Assembly (NCBI GenBank): GCA_015065425.1
Contig: SVQH01000003.1
Span: 54,344 to 118,343, forward strand
Direction of reading: 5' to 3'
DNA from: Oscillospiraceae bacterium
GTDB lineage: Bacteria > Bacillota > Clostridia > Oscillospirales > Acutalibacteraceae
Length of the DNA stretch: 64,000 bases
The notes under the pieces were generated by a model. That model was given only the letters and a program-made list of their open reading frames with translations, was not told the DNA's origin and ran no database searches. The translations under genes and the position numbers were made by a program. How positions within the stretch are numbered: the first letter of the stretch is position 1; the number at the start of each line of letters is the position of its first letter. Below, one piece after another: positions 33,417 to 42,303 of this stretch.

Positions 33417-34715
33417 ATGAAAACTCTCTTTTGTAATGCTACGGTATTGAATTTTACTGAAGATAATATAAATGTGGCAAAAAATGCTTTTCTTGCCGTT
33501 GACGGCGAATATATAACTTATATAGGAATAGAAAGACCTCAGGGAGATTTTGATGTAATCAAGGATATGCACGGAAATATTCTTATGCCCGGTCTTTATA
33601 ATTGTCATACCCATTCTCCCATGACACTTTTAAGAGGTGTCGGAAGTGACCTTCCTCTTGATAAATGGCTTTTTGAAAAGATATTCCCCATTGAGGATAA
33701 GCTTACCGCAGAAGATATCGAGGCAGGTAGTTATCTCGCTCTTATGGAAATGGTATCTTCAGGAACAGTAAGTTTTTCCGATATGTATTTTGAACCTGAA
33801 AGAACCTGTGAAGCCGTGGGAAAAGCGGGACTTAAGGCAAATATTTCCCGTCCCGTTCAGTGCTTTGACCCACAGGAAAATCCTGCTGATTCTGAAAGAA
33901 TCAGACAGTCTCTCAGTTTATTTGACAATTATCACCAATCTTTTGACGGTAGAGTTCTTGTTGATTTTTGTATACATGCAGAATATACCTGTGACGAAAA
34001 AACCACACGCTATTACAGCGAGCTTTGTAATGACAGACACGGTAATATGCACATACATCTTTCCGAAACCGAAAAAGAACACAATGAATGTGTCGCAAAA
34101 TATAATAAAACCCCGTCACAGTGGTTTTCTTCTCTCGGTGCTTTTAATTCCCGTGCCTTTGCCGCTCACTGTGTCACTCTTACGGATGATGATATTGAAA
34201 TACTGAAATCACATAATGTTTCCGTTGTGCACAACCCGACGAGTAATATGAAGCTCGGTTCAGGCTTTGCCGATATCAATAAATTTATGATGAGCGGATT
34301 AAATGTCGCTCTCGGCACAGACGGATGTGCAAGTAATAATAATCTTGATATGCTTGAAGAAATGCATCTGGCTGGAGTTATTCATAACGGGTATCACCGT
34401 GATGCAACAATTATGAGTGCTGACAAGATAATAAGAATGGCAACACTCAACGGAGCAGTGCTTCAGGGAAGAGAAAACTGCGGTGAACTGAAAGTCGGGA
34501 ACAAAGCGGATATTATTGCTGTTTCTCTTGATTCCCCCAATATGATTCCTTGTCTTGATGCTGTTGCCGCAGTTGTATACTCCGCAGGAAGAAGCGATGT
34601 TGTGATGACCATGTGTGACGGTAAAATTCTTTATGAAAACGGTGAATATCTTACAATAGATAAAGAAAAAGTGTATTTTGATGTCAGAAAAGCTGTTGAA
34701 AGACTTTATAAATGA
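33417..34715 (+). CDS. MTA/SAH deaminase-type amidohydrolase
   Basis: A 432-residue metal-dependent deaminase of the MtaD/SsnA group: metal ligands in CHTHSP, IHAEYTCDE, HIHLSETEKEH and the late Asp in LGTDGCASNN. MtaD enzymes convert methylthioadenosine and S-adenosylhomocysteine to their inosine forms. The ATG at 33417 follows GGTGA; a GTG four codons earlier is the alternative and would overlap PNP. Sandwiched between PNP and an isomerase, supporting nucleoside salvage. Confidence 0.9.
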   Translation: MKTLFCNATVLNFTEDNINVAKNAFLAVDGEYITYIGIERPQGDFDVIKDMHGNILMPGLYNCHTHSPMTLLRGVGSDLPLDKWLFEKIFPIEDKLTAEDIEAGSYLALMEMVSSGTVSFSDMYFEPERTCEAVGKAGLKANISRPVQCFDPQENPADSERIRQSLSLFDNYHQSFDGRVLVDFCIHAEYTCDEKTTRYYSELCNDRHGNMHIHLSETEKEHNECVAKYNKTPSQWFSSLGAFNSRAFAAHCVTLTDDDIEILKSHNVSVVHNPTSNMKLGSGFADINKFMMSGLNVALGTDGCASNNNLDMLEEMHLAGVIHNGYHRDATIMSADKIIRMATLNGAVLQGRENCGELKVGNKADIIAVSLDSPNMIPCLDAVAAVVYSAGRSDVVMTMCDGKILYENGEYLTIDKEKVYFDVRKAVERLYK

Positions 34716-34726
34716 GGTGAAAATTT

Positions 34727-35794
34727 ATGGAACGGGCTGACAAAGAACTTGCTTTTATGTTACAGTATGAAAACATAGCCTGGTATGAAGACGGTGCTGT
34801 GAAAATTCTTGATCGCCGTATATATCCCGTGAAAACTGAATTCGTAACATGCAAAAACCATCTTGAAGTTGTAAAGGCTCTTAAGGATATGGTTACTCAG
34901 AGTGCGGGACCTTACACTGCCGCTGCAGCAGGCATGGCTCTTGCCGCTTATGAGTGCCGAGATAAAAACTTTGCAGAGCAGTCCGAATATCTTAAAAAGG
35001 CTGCATATAATATTGCAAATGCAAGACCTACCACCAAAAAGCGTATGGAACTCATTACAAACGGCTGTCTTGATGCCGCATTCAAAGCACTGAGTGAGGG
35101 CAGAAATGTTTCAGAGGCTATTATGGAATATACAGTTAATGTAAATAATATGCGTTACAATAAAGTCTACAAAATGGCACAATATCTTGCAGATATGATT
35201 CCTTCTCACGGTGCTGTTATGACGCAGTGCTTCGGTGAAACCATTGTAGGACAGATGTGCCGTGTTCTTAAAGAACAGGGAAAGAATGATGTAAGGATAT
35301 TCTGTCCCGAAACAAGACCGTATTTTCAGGGAGCAAGGCTTACAGCTACTGTTTGCAATGATATGGGCATGGATGTTACGGTAATTACCGATAATATGCC
35401 TGCTTTTGTTATGAAAAACGAAAAAATTGATGTGTTTACTTCCGCTGCCGACGCAATTTGCATGGACGGATATGTAGTAAATAAAGTAGGTACTTTCCAG
35501 ATTGCCATTGCTGCCAAGTATAATCATTTGCCGTATTTTGTAACGGGTGCCCCCGATCATGTTCACCCGACCATAGATACCGTTAAAATTGAAATGCGTG
35601 ACCCCGAGTTTTCTCTTCAGACAATGGGCGTCAGAACTGCTGCAGACGGTGTAAAGGGCTATTATCCTGCTTTTGACATTACTCCTCCTGAGCTTGTCAG
35701 CGGTGTTGTAACAGATACGGGAATTTATGCTCCCTATGACCTTAAAAGATATTTTGAAGACGGAAATATGGGCGAATATGAAATGGTTATTTAA
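34727..35794 (+). CDS. MtnA-like/eIF-2B-family 5-substituted ribose-1-phosphate isomerase
   Basis: A 355-residue protein of the eIF-2B alpha/MtnA family: helical N-terminal domain (1-150) and Rossmann-like C-terminal domain with candidate catalytic Cys in GAVMTQCF and Asp in SAADAICMDG, plus the NKVGTFQIAIAAKYNHLPYFV signature. MtnA opens methylthioribose-1-phosphate to the ribulose form. Placed after PNP and the deaminase (11 bases), it completes a route from methylthioadenosine. The related isomerases of 5-deoxyribose-1-phosphate salvage look alike, so the substrate may also derive from 5'-deoxyadenosine. Confidence 0.82.
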   Translation: MERADKELAFMLQYENIAWYEDGAVKILDRRIYPVKTEFVTCKNHLEVVKALKDMVTQSAGPYTAAAAGMALAAYECRDKNFAEQSEYLKKAAYNIANARPTTKKRMELITNGCLDAAFKALSEGRNVSEAIMEYTVNVNNMRYNKVYKMAQYLADMIPSHGAVMTQCFGETIVGQMCRVLKEQGKNDVRIFCPETRPYFQGARLTATVCNDMGMDVTVITDNMPAFVMKNEKIDVFTSAADAICMDGYVVNKVGTFQIAIAAKYNHLPYFVTGAPDHVHPTIDTVKIEMRDPEFSLQTMGVRTAADGVKGYYPAFDITPPELVSGVVTDTGIYAPYDLKRYFEDGNMGEYEMVI

Positions 35795-35805
35795 GAGGTG
35801 ATTTT

Positions 35806-37209
35806 ATGAGGCTTATTCCTCAGCCTGAATCAATTTCTATGTTTTACGGCTATTCTTTGTCAGATGAAATTAATGAGAAACTCATAAGCGGAGAAATAAC
35901 TGATGATGAAGGATATGAACTTTATATTTCTCCCGATAAAATTACCGCAACGGCAGGAAGCGAAAAGGGTCTTTATTATGCTGAGGTTACCTTCAGACAG
36001 ATAAAAAATCTTTATGCTAAAATACCTTGTATGAAAATAAAAGATAGACCGAGATTTTCACACAGAGGATTTATGATAGATTGTGCAAGACATATTTTCA
36101 GTGTTGACGAGCTTAAAAGCATGATTAGTACCGCTGCGGATTTTAAGTTCAATAAGTTTCATTGGCATCTGAGTGATGACCAGGGCTTCAGAATGGAGCT
36201 TGAAAATATGCCTGAACTTACTGAAAAGGGAAGTGTCAGAAAGTGTGATACTTTCAGAAACTGTCATAGTGACAAGGAATACGGCGGATATTACACTAAA
36301 AAAGATATTGCGGAAATTACCGACTTCTGCAAAGAAAGATATATCGATATCATCCCCGAGCTTGATATGCCGGGGCACCTCAGTGCATTTCTTCATGTTT
36401 ACCCGGAATTTACCTGTTCCGGTGAACCGGTTGAAATTAAAACCAAGCAGGGTATTTTCAGTGATATTCTCTGCATCGGTAATGAAAATGCTTTTGACGC
36501 ACTTTGCAGAGTAATTGATGAAATGTGTGAAATGTTTCCTTACGGTAAATTTCATATCGGTGGAGATGAGGTTCCTAAACATAACTGGAAGACCTGTCCG
36601 AAATGCCGCAAAATGATGGCTATACAAGGACTTTCAGATGTAAATGAACTCCAATGCTATTTTACTGATAAAATGGCTGATTACCTTAAAAACAAGGGAA
36701 AAACGTGCATTGTGTGGAATGACAGCCTTAAGGGTGGTAATCTTTCAGACAGGCTTACCGTGCAATATTGGAACGGCAGCAAAAAGAAAACCGTTTCTGC
36801 CGCGGAAAAAGGTCAGAATATTATACTTTCTCCGTTTATGCCGTATTATGCTGATTACCCCTATTCAATGCATTCTCTGAAATCAGTCTATGCTTTTGAA
36901 CCTTCCTCCTTCGGTGGGCTCAGCGAAGAGGGGATTAAAAGTATTGAAGGAATTGAATCTCCCGTATGGACGGAATTTATAACTGATATTCAAAGACTTT
37001 CATATCTTTGTTTCCCAAGATGGTTTGCTGTAGCAGAAACCGCATGGGCAGCGCCTGAAAACAAGAATTACAGAAGCTTTTGTGATGTTACAAAAAAGCT
37101 TGTTAAAGTTTATAAGAATAAGGGGATAAATTCAGCTCCCGAAGCAGACTGGAATCCTTCCGTATTTTCCCGTCTTAAAAATACTTTATCATTTTTTCTT
37201 CCTTTATAA
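35806..37209 (+). CDS. Beta-N-acetylhexosaminidase (glycoside hydrolase family 20)
   Basis: A 467-residue GH20 enzyme: short N-terminal beta domain, then the barrel starting RFSHRGFMIDCARH, with KFNKFHWHLSDDQGFR, DIIPELDMPGH and the catalytic pair HIGGDE (Asp254, Glu255). The Asp polarises the substrate N-acetyl group and the Glu is the acid. It releases terminal GlcNAc or GalNAc. No signal peptide, so probably acts on imported oligosaccharides. Joined by 11 bases to the salvage genes but of different function. Confidence 0.93.
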   Translation: MRLIPQPESISMFYGYSLSDEINEKLISGEITDDEGYELYISPDKITATAGSEKGLYYAEVTFRQIKNLYAKIPCMKIKDRPRFSHRGFMIDCARHIFSVDELKSMISTAADFKFNKFHWHLSDDQGFRMELENMPELTEKGSVRKCDTFRNCHSDKEYGGYYTKKDIAEITDFCKERYIDIIPELDMPGHLSAFLHVYPEFTCSGEPVEIKTKQGIFSDILCIGNENAFDALCRVIDEMCEMFPYGKFHIGGDEVPKHNWKTCPKCRKMMAIQGLSDVNELQCYFTDKMADYLKNKGKTCIVWNDSLKGGNLSDRLTVQYWNGSKKKTVSAAEKGQNIILSPFMPYYADYPYSMHSLKSVYAFEPSSFGGLSEEGIKSIEGIESPVWTEFITDIQRLSYLCFPRWFAVAETAWAAPENKNYRSFCDVTKKLVKVYKNKGINSAPEADWNPSVFSRLKNTLSFFLPL

Positions 37210-37230
37210 ATAAATTAATACAATAAGAAG

Positions 37231-37266
37231 AAAACTCTGCACCGTTTTTTCAGTGCAGAGTTTTTT
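37231..37266. terminator. Bidirectional terminator between GH20 and MBL genes
   Basis: Twelve-bp stem AAAACTCTGCAC / GTGCAGAGTTTT with T runs on both strands (TTTTTT after the plus-strand stem). It lies between convergent genes. Confidence 0.9.
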
Positions 37267-37284
37267 GTCATTGCATTACATTAT

Positions 37285-38523
37285 TTACGGTTTGCATCTT
37301 GAACAAGGTTTATAACCGCTGTCAAGTGCTGCTGTACGGTCAGAGAAATATATACGGTTTTCCTCTTTTGGAAGAGAAGAACAGGTTGGAAGGTGCAATA
37401 TCTGCGAATTTTTATTACCGATATATGACAAAGGTGTTGCAGGCCTTTCCGTGGGATTTGTTTCAATATCCTTATTTTTCTCCGTGTCTACTGTAAGATT
37501 CTTTCCGTCACTTTTTATAATGATATTTCCTTGCAGATCAGTTCTGTACACTTTTGTATCAGCATCACGAAGTCTCGAAAGTGCATCCTCTGTAGGATGA
37601 CCGTAATTATTTCCTTCACCGACGGAAATTACAGCAATTTCAGGCATAATCTCTCTTAAAAACGGGTATGTTGTAGAATTTTCACTGCCGTGGTGGCCAA
37701 CTTTCAGAACATCGGCAGTAATATCAGCACCGCTGCTTAATATATCCTGTTCAGATTCTCTCTCTGCGTCACCCGTAAAAAGAAATGAAGTCTCATTGTA
37801 GGTGATTTTTGTAACAATAGATGTGTTGTTGATATCAGTATAATTTTCTGTGACAGGACCTATAAATGTGACTTGTGCACTGCCGAGTGAAAATGTATCT
37901 CCGCATTCGGGTTTTGTGAGTATCTTGTCCTGCTTTTCTACAGCAGAAAGAAATCTTGCATAGCACTGAGTGTCAGAAGAAGTCTCAGGAGCAAAAATAC
38001 TTTCTGTAACCGTGAAATATTCAAGAGGTCCGTATAAGCCTCCCACATGGTCTTCGTGAGCATGAGTACATATTACATAGTCCAGTTCGGTTATTTCTTC
38101 ATTTATCAAATATGATACAATACGCTCACTGTCCGCAACATTTCCTCCGTCTATAAGAAGGCTCTCATCATCACAAAGAATCAAAGCACAATCTGCCTGT
38201 CCGACATCAATAAAATGTACTTCAAAATATGAGTCATTTTCGACGTATTTATACTCTTCGAGACCTACAGAGGTTCTGAGAATAAGTCTTGCATCAGATG
38301 ATGAAATTGCAGAATCACCGTCTGCATCGGAAAGTCTTTTTTGGGAAGGAGTCAGTTCTTCCAGCCCTACGGAGGCTCTGAGAACGGTTCTTGCATCAGA
38401 TGAATCCACTTTTCCGCTGTTGTCTACATCACCGAGAAGAGCAGCAAAAGATGAAAAACTCATAATTGATATCAGCAGTATCGTCATTATAACAGAAAAA
38501 TAATGTAAGATTTTCTTATTCAT
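37285..38523 (-). CDS. Secreted dockerin - metallo-beta-lactamase-fold - Ada-like protein
   Basis: A 412-residue exported protein with three parts. After a signal peptide (1-28) come two dockerin type I-like calcium repeats (GDVDNSGKVDSSDARTVLRA and DADGDSAISSSDARLILRT, about 31-88). Then a ComEC-type metallo-beta-lactamase domain (100-330) with HxHxDH at 154-159 and further ligands in TGDAE and VGHHGS. The C-terminal 45 residues (HLPTC, CSRC) match the small cysteine-rich domain related to the Ada metal-binding region. It may be an extracellular hydrolase or nuclease fixed to a scaffold by cohesin-dockerin contact. Activity is not known. Confidence 0.85.
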   Translation of the reverse strand: MNKKILHYFSVIMTILLISIMSFSSFAALLGDVDNSGKVDSSDARTVLRASVGLEELTPSQKRLSDADGDSAISSSDARLILRTSVGLEEYKYVENDSYFEVHFIDVGQADCALILCDDESLLIDGGNVADSERIVSYLINEEITELDYVICTHAHEDHVGGLYGPLEYFTVTESIFAPETSSDTQCYARFLSAVEKQDKILTKPECGDTFSLGSAQVTFIGPVTENYTDINNTSIVTKITYNETSFLFTGDAERESEQDILSSGADITADVLKVGHHGSENSTTYPFLREIMPEIAVISVGEGNNYGHPTEDALSRLRDADTKVYRTDLQGNIIIKSDGKNLTVDTEKNKDIETNPTERPATPLSYIGNKNSQILHLPTCSSLPKEENRIYFSDRTAALDSGYKPCSRCKP

Positions 38524-38724
38524 ATTATCACCTGTTTTTTATTATATCACTTCAGAATATATATATCTACTTTAATTTTATTGAATAATATGAGTTATTC
38601 TCAAAATATGTTCAGAATAACTTAAGCAGAAAACTGAATGCATTCTTTTTTTTTCACATAATTTGTCCCGCTGAATAGTATAAACCGAGGGGGATCCTCA
38701 AATAAAATGAAAGGAGAGAATGAC

Positions 38725-38916
38725 ATGATAAACGAATGCGGTAAAGAATTCGATTCCTTCAAAGTAATCGGAGCTTTACCTGAGGATATGGTAACGGCAA
38801 TGGCTTATGTGCCTTATCAGACAGATAAATCAATGTTTGACACGGAAGTTGCCCTCAGTAAGGGAACGCTGTTTACTGACCTGTATAAGCCTTTCCTGAG
38901 AGGTGCATTAAAGTGA
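38725..38916 (+). CDS. cotJA: Spore coat protein CotJA
   Basis: A 63-residue CotJA-family protein (CGKEFDSFKVIGALPEDMVTAMAYVPYQ...ALSKGTLFTDLYKPFL). The ATG at 38725 follows AAAGGAGA; an in-frame ATG six codons upstream would consume that site. First gene of a coupled cotJA-cotJB-cotJC operon expressed in the mother cell in Bacillus; no convincing sigma-E promoter could be fixed by eye here. Confidence 0.92.
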   Translation: MINECGKEFDSFKVIGALPEDMVTAMAYVPYQTDKSMFDTEVALSKGTLFTDLYKPFLRGALK

Positions 38917-39164
38917 GTAACAGAGAAAAACTCTTAAGAAATCTTTCTTCTGTACAGTTTGCTTTATGGGAGCTTCATCTGTATCTTAATACTCATCCAA
39001 ATGACCTGAGTGCACTCAGTATGCATGAAAAATATAATCTTAAATTCCGAAAACTCAAAGAAGAGTATGAGGAAAACTATGGCCCGCTGTCTCCGAGAAC
39101 AGGAGAAGGCATAGAATGGCTTAAGAATCCTTGGCCCTGGGATGTAGGAGGTTGTGACGGCTAA
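38913..39164 (+). CDS. cotJB: Spore coat protein CotJB
   Basis: An 83-residue CotJB-family protein (LRNLSSVQFALWELHLYLNTHP, YGPLSPRTG, WPWDVGGCD). Starts at GTG overlapping the cotJA stop codon and its own stop shares a base with the cotJC start (TAATG), so the three genes are translationally coupled. Confidence 0.93.
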   Translation: MSNREKLLRNLSSVQFALWELHLYLNTHPNDLSALSMHEKYNLKFRKLKEEYEENYGPLSPRTGEGIEWLKNPWPWDVGGCDG

Positions 39165-39586
39165 TGTGGACTTATGAGAAGAAATTACAATACCCCGTAA
39201 AAATAACAAGATGCAATCCGAAACTCGCACAAATCATTATATCGCAATACGGCGGTCCCGATGGTGAGCTCGCTGCTTCTCTGAGATATCTGTCACAGAG
39301 ATACTCGATGCCTTATGCGGAACTCAAAGGTTTGCTTACAGATATCGGTACAGAAGAACTTGCACACTTTGAAATGATAGGAGCTATTGTTTATCAACTT
39401 ACAAGAAATCTTTCAAGACAGGAAATTGAAGCTTCCGGTTTTGATAAATACTTTGTTGATCATACTGCAGGTATTTATCCCGTTGCAGCTTCAGGTGCCC
39501 CGTTTACTGCAGCTTATATCCAGTCAAAGGGTGATGTTATCACAGACCTTCACGAAAATCTTGCAGCAGAGGGTACGGCATTATAA
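39164..39586 (+). pseudogene. cotJC: Spore coat manganese-catalase-like CotJC, 5' part (gene split by the 11.7-kb element)
   Basis: The first 135 residues match CotJC, a ferritin-like di-manganese catalase relative of the spore coat. Metal-ligand helices 1 (GPDGELAASLRYLSQRY) and 2 (TEELAHFEMIGAIV) are complete, but the protein breaks off in helix 3 (DLHENLAAE). After the junction the frame runs GTAL into a stop within the inserted DNA, giving 140 residues instead of about 190-200. The missing C-terminal 66 residues are encoded at 51263-51463. Joining at the shared CAGA restores LAAEQKARTTYD in frame. GGAGG precedes the ATG. Unless the element excises, CotJC cannot bind its metal pair. Confidence 0.93.
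39567..39570 (+). other. Left junction (attL) of the cotJC element
   Basis: Bases CAGA within GCAGCAGAGGG. To the left is cotJC coding sequence; to the right is element DNA. The same CAGA occurs at 51261-51264, and recombination across it gives GCAGAACAAAAGG, the expected cotJC codons. The exact crossover could be any position in the shared bases. Confidence 0.8.
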
Positions 39587-39789
39587 GAGCAACCTAAAAA
39601 TAAAAAGCCTTATTTATAGCGCTTTCCGAGACTTTTTACGTTGAACTTGCCTTTTACTGTAAATAAGGTTTAGATTATCTACCATATAAAAAACAGGCAG
39701 GACAAGCTGATTTCTTCGTCAAATTTATCAGTCAAAAAATACACGTTTTGACACAATATTCATCCCATACTCCAAGCCAAAATATACGC

Positions 39790-39837
39790 AAAAAGCGGAG
39801 AGTAAAACTCGTTTGAGTTCTACTCTCCGTGCCTTTT
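39790..39837. terminator. Terminator near the left end of the element
   Basis: Fifteen-bp stem CGGAGAGTAAAACTC / GAGTTCTACTCTCCG with one mismatch and a GTTT loop, T runs on both strands. It ends the minus-strand M48 gene and may also stop cotJ read-through. Confidence 0.85.
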
Positions 39838-39878
39838 TGCATTTTGTCAATTAAGGGGTATGGGATAATATGGCTTTA

Positions 39879-40754
39879 TCAAGCCGTCTGTGACAGTATA
39901 TTTTCAAGCCTTTCAATTCTAGCTGTCGTATAAGGATGTGAAGCCTTTAACCGTTCTGTCAATGTCGCTTTTCTCGGCATTGATATTTTAGATATAACAT
40001 ACAACGCACTTTTCAAATCTTCACCAAAACCGATTAAATAGGAATATTCATCTGCCAAATATTCGTTGTATCTGCTGTTTAATGCAAGTATCACGTCACC
40101 GATAAACATAAATAGAAACGTGGCTACATCAACAAAAAGGCTTGCAATAAATGTAATAAATGCAATCACGACAATAACAATATTCTTTCCGCTTAATGCA
40201 TTTGAAATTGTTTGAATAATATTCATTACAATCCTTAATACAAAAATAATAAGAGAGAAGAAACCGTTTCCGACTAAACTCATCAGCAAAGCCTTTGTGT
40301 CACCGTTTACTATATGTCCCAGTTCATGACCGAGAATGCCTTTTAATTCATCTGCACTGAAAGTATATACAGCACCACGTGTAACTGCAACCGTTTTTCT
40401 GCCGACTGCAAAAGCATTAACAGACAGACTGTCAGTTATATATAGCTGTATATCCTGATTTATACTCGGTGTCAATTTCTTTGCTTCTTCATAAACTTCC
40501 TCAAAAATAGGAAGTAAATAATCTTTATCATCCTGTGTTTGTATCGGTCTTGCTCCTTCCATTAGCCGAACAATAATCTCACCTACAGGAGATAAAGCAA
40601 GTCCGATGCAAGCACCGTAAATTACAGCAGTTAAAATAATACTTACAAGAATATCATTAGTAAAAAGCAAAACGGTAAAAACTGCAAATGAAAAATAAAG
40701 GCAAAACCAAATAATATATGCCCAGTTGGATTTGAAGAAACCGCCGTTTTTCAT
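39879..40754 (-). CDS. M48-family membrane zinc protease (HtpX-like)
   Basis: A 291-residue HtpX-like protease: two N-terminal membrane helices (12-60), the zinc motif HELGH (143-147), further membrane segments and the third-ligand region NEYLADEYSYL. HtpX-type proteases cut membrane proteins from the cytoplasmic side. Within the element it is a cargo gene near the left end. AAGGAGATG precedes the start. Confidence 0.9.
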   Translation of the reverse strand: MKNGGFFKSNWAYIIWFCLYFSFAVFTVLLFTNDILVSIILTAVIYGACIGLALSPVGEIIVRLMEGARPIQTQDDKDYLLPIFEEVYEEAKKLTPSINQDIQLYITDSLSVNAFAVGRKTVAVTRGAVYTFSADELKGILGHELGHIVNGDTKALLMSLVGNGFFSLIIFVLRIVMNIIQTISNALSGKNIVIVVIAFITFIASLFVDVATFLFMFIGDVILALNSRYNEYLADEYSYLIGFGEDLKSALYVISKISMPRKATLTERLKASHPYTTARIERLENILSQTA

Positions 40755-40819
40755 TTTGAGTTCATCTCCTTAAATATAATTTTTCATTTGCCCCTTAATC
40801 ACTAAACAACGGATTTTTT

Positions 40820-40905
40820 ATTACTGTCATGGGCGGTCTTCAGACCGTTCATTTTACCCTTGACAGTAATTGAAAAAATCTGTTAATACTTTTCAAGGGT
40901 AAATG
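40820..40905. repeat. Nested inverted repeats after the coupling-protein gene
   Basis: ATTACTGTCA (40820-40829) pairs perfectly with TGACAGTAAT (40861-40870), enclosing CGGTCT/AGACCG (40834-40847). In addition TTTTACCCTTGA pairs with TCAAGGGTAAA near 40894-40904, giving mutually exclusive folds. Probably the terminator region of the minus-strand mobilisation genes; the 157-base gap has no gene. Confidence 0.6.
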
Positions 40906-40911
40906 AAATAA

Positions 40912-42303
40912 TTAAAAAGGTTTATTGATATTTATTTTAGAATGAAAATTCATATCCTTTGACATAAAGATTCCTTTACCGGTTTGCAAAGCCTTAATGT
41001 CGTCAGGGTGATAATAGAATTCCCTTACACGTCTTGCACTTCCAAGACCTGTATCTGATGTTTCAAAAAAATATTTTCCCTGTTGCAATTGATATGTAAC
41101 ATCAATAGTTGATTTAGTTCCGAGTACATTCGCCCAATGCTCGGAATTAACTGCACTGTTCTGACGAAGCACAATATAATTATTTGTATTTTCAATTACT
41201 TGCTCCTTAAATGCTTCATTACAGGCAAAATCCAAATCGGCTAAACTTTGAGTTGCAAGCACAGAGGTAATATTTGCACTTCTTGATTTATTGATAAGGT
41301 CAATTAAAGCCGGGGAAGCATAACTGTTAATCTCATCAAAAATATAAAAAGCTCGTTCAAGTCCTGAATTAAAGCATTTATTTACAGCCTGTTTTGCATC
41401 AATCAAAATCAATCTGCCCATTAGAGGAGAAATTTCAGGATAAAGCAAAGGATTCAGGACAAACAGAATAACAGCATTTTCTTTTATTGCCGAATATATA
41501 TCAATACCGTCATCATCAAAAATACTGCCGAACTCACTTTCTGCGATAGTGCTGAACCTTGCAGAAGCATTTTGAGCAATTTTACCGCATACTTTTGAAA
41601 TCTCAAGGTTTAGCAAATGGTCTTGTTTGCTGATTTCTTCTTGCTTCAAAAGGTTCGCACTTAAAGCATTGAAATTATCAATCGGCATATTTTTGATAAT
41701 AGCATGAAAAGAAAGCGGTATGTTATTCTGTTTCAGAAGCACAACAAGCCTTTGCAAATATCTTTCTGTATTCAGCTTGTAATGTTCTTCGCTCCATTCT
41801 GTCATATTGATTAACATATCCTTGCACATAGTAGGTGATGCATTACGGAACGGATTATATTTTGCAGAATTTGAAGGGTCAGAAAGAGAAACAATATATA
41901 CTTTTTTACCCTTGCAAAAATGCTTAGTAACTTCAAGTATCGAACCTTCACCGACATCACCTTTACCGTCAACAATCAGCATAGGATAATTACTTTCAGC
42001 ACCGTGTTTGATAAAATTAGAAAGTGCAACGGTTTTTCCGCTTCCCGTTGTACCGCATACAAAACAATGCTTGCAATTATCGGGAATGTATACAGGTCTT
42101 TTATGGCTGTACCCGATAAAAGTACCTGTCTTTGTTGTAGGTACATTTGCTTTGTTCTTTCTGTACATACGTTTCAACTCTTTCCAAAAATTGAAATGCT
42201 TTCTGATAATTCGTGTTCTTCTTGAAGATAGAAGAATAATAAATAAAGAAAATGCAATAACTGAAACAAAAATATAATTACTGTATCTTCCGACACCGTT
42301 CAA
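40912..42303 (-). CDS. VirD4/TraG-like coupling ATPase
   Basis: A 463-residue protein with one N-terminal membrane helix (10-27), Walker A GTTGSGKT (84-91), a Walker B-like IFDEIN and the VirD4-type motif SVLATQSLAD. Such ATPases bring a DNA-relaxase complex to a conjugation channel. No second membrane helix or relaxase gene is seen, so it probably serves mobilisation in trans. It starts at TTG, sharing four bases with the upstream gene stop (TTGA), and so depends on translational coupling. Confidence 0.85.
   Translation of the reverse strand: MNGVGRYSNYIFVSVIAFSLFIILLSSRRTRIIRKHFNFWKELKRMYRKNKANVPTTKTGTFIGYSHKRPVYIPDNCKHCFVCGTTGSGKTVALSNFIKHGAESNYPMLIVDGKGDVGEGSILEVTKHFCKGKKVYIVSLSDPSNSAKYNPFRNASPTMCKDMLINMTEWSEEHYKLNTERYLQRLVVLLKQNNIPLSFHAIIKNMPIDNFNALSANLLKQEEISKQDHLLNLEISKVCGKIAQNASARFSTIAESEFGSIFDDDGIDIYSAIKENAVILFVLNPLLYPEISPLMGRLILIDAKQAVNKCFNSGLERAFYIFDEINSYASPALIDLINKSRSANITSVLATQSLADLDFACNEAFKEQVIENTNNYIVLRQNSAVNSEHWANVLGTKSTIDVTYQLQQGKYFFETSDTGLGSARRVREFYYHPDDIKALQTGKGIFMSKDMNFHSKININKPF

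Noticed and set aside
38640-38700. Sigma-E promoter before cotJA
   Set aside because: ATA and AATAGTAT elements are present but separated by 13 bases, outside the usual range; left unassigned.
39549-39559. CTTCACGAAAA in cotJC, equal to one arm of the inverted sites around the tyrosine recombinase, 8 bases from the left junction
   Set aside because: Only one arm is present, the second arm and the seven-base centre do not match, and the bases code conserved CotJC residues. A chance match is the simpler explanation.
39579-39595. Similarity of AAGAGCAACCTA near the left junction to AAGAACAACCTA near the right junction, as longer attachment-site repeats
   Set aside because: The match is offset from the coding restoration point and would not rebuild CotJC in frame; CAGA fits better.
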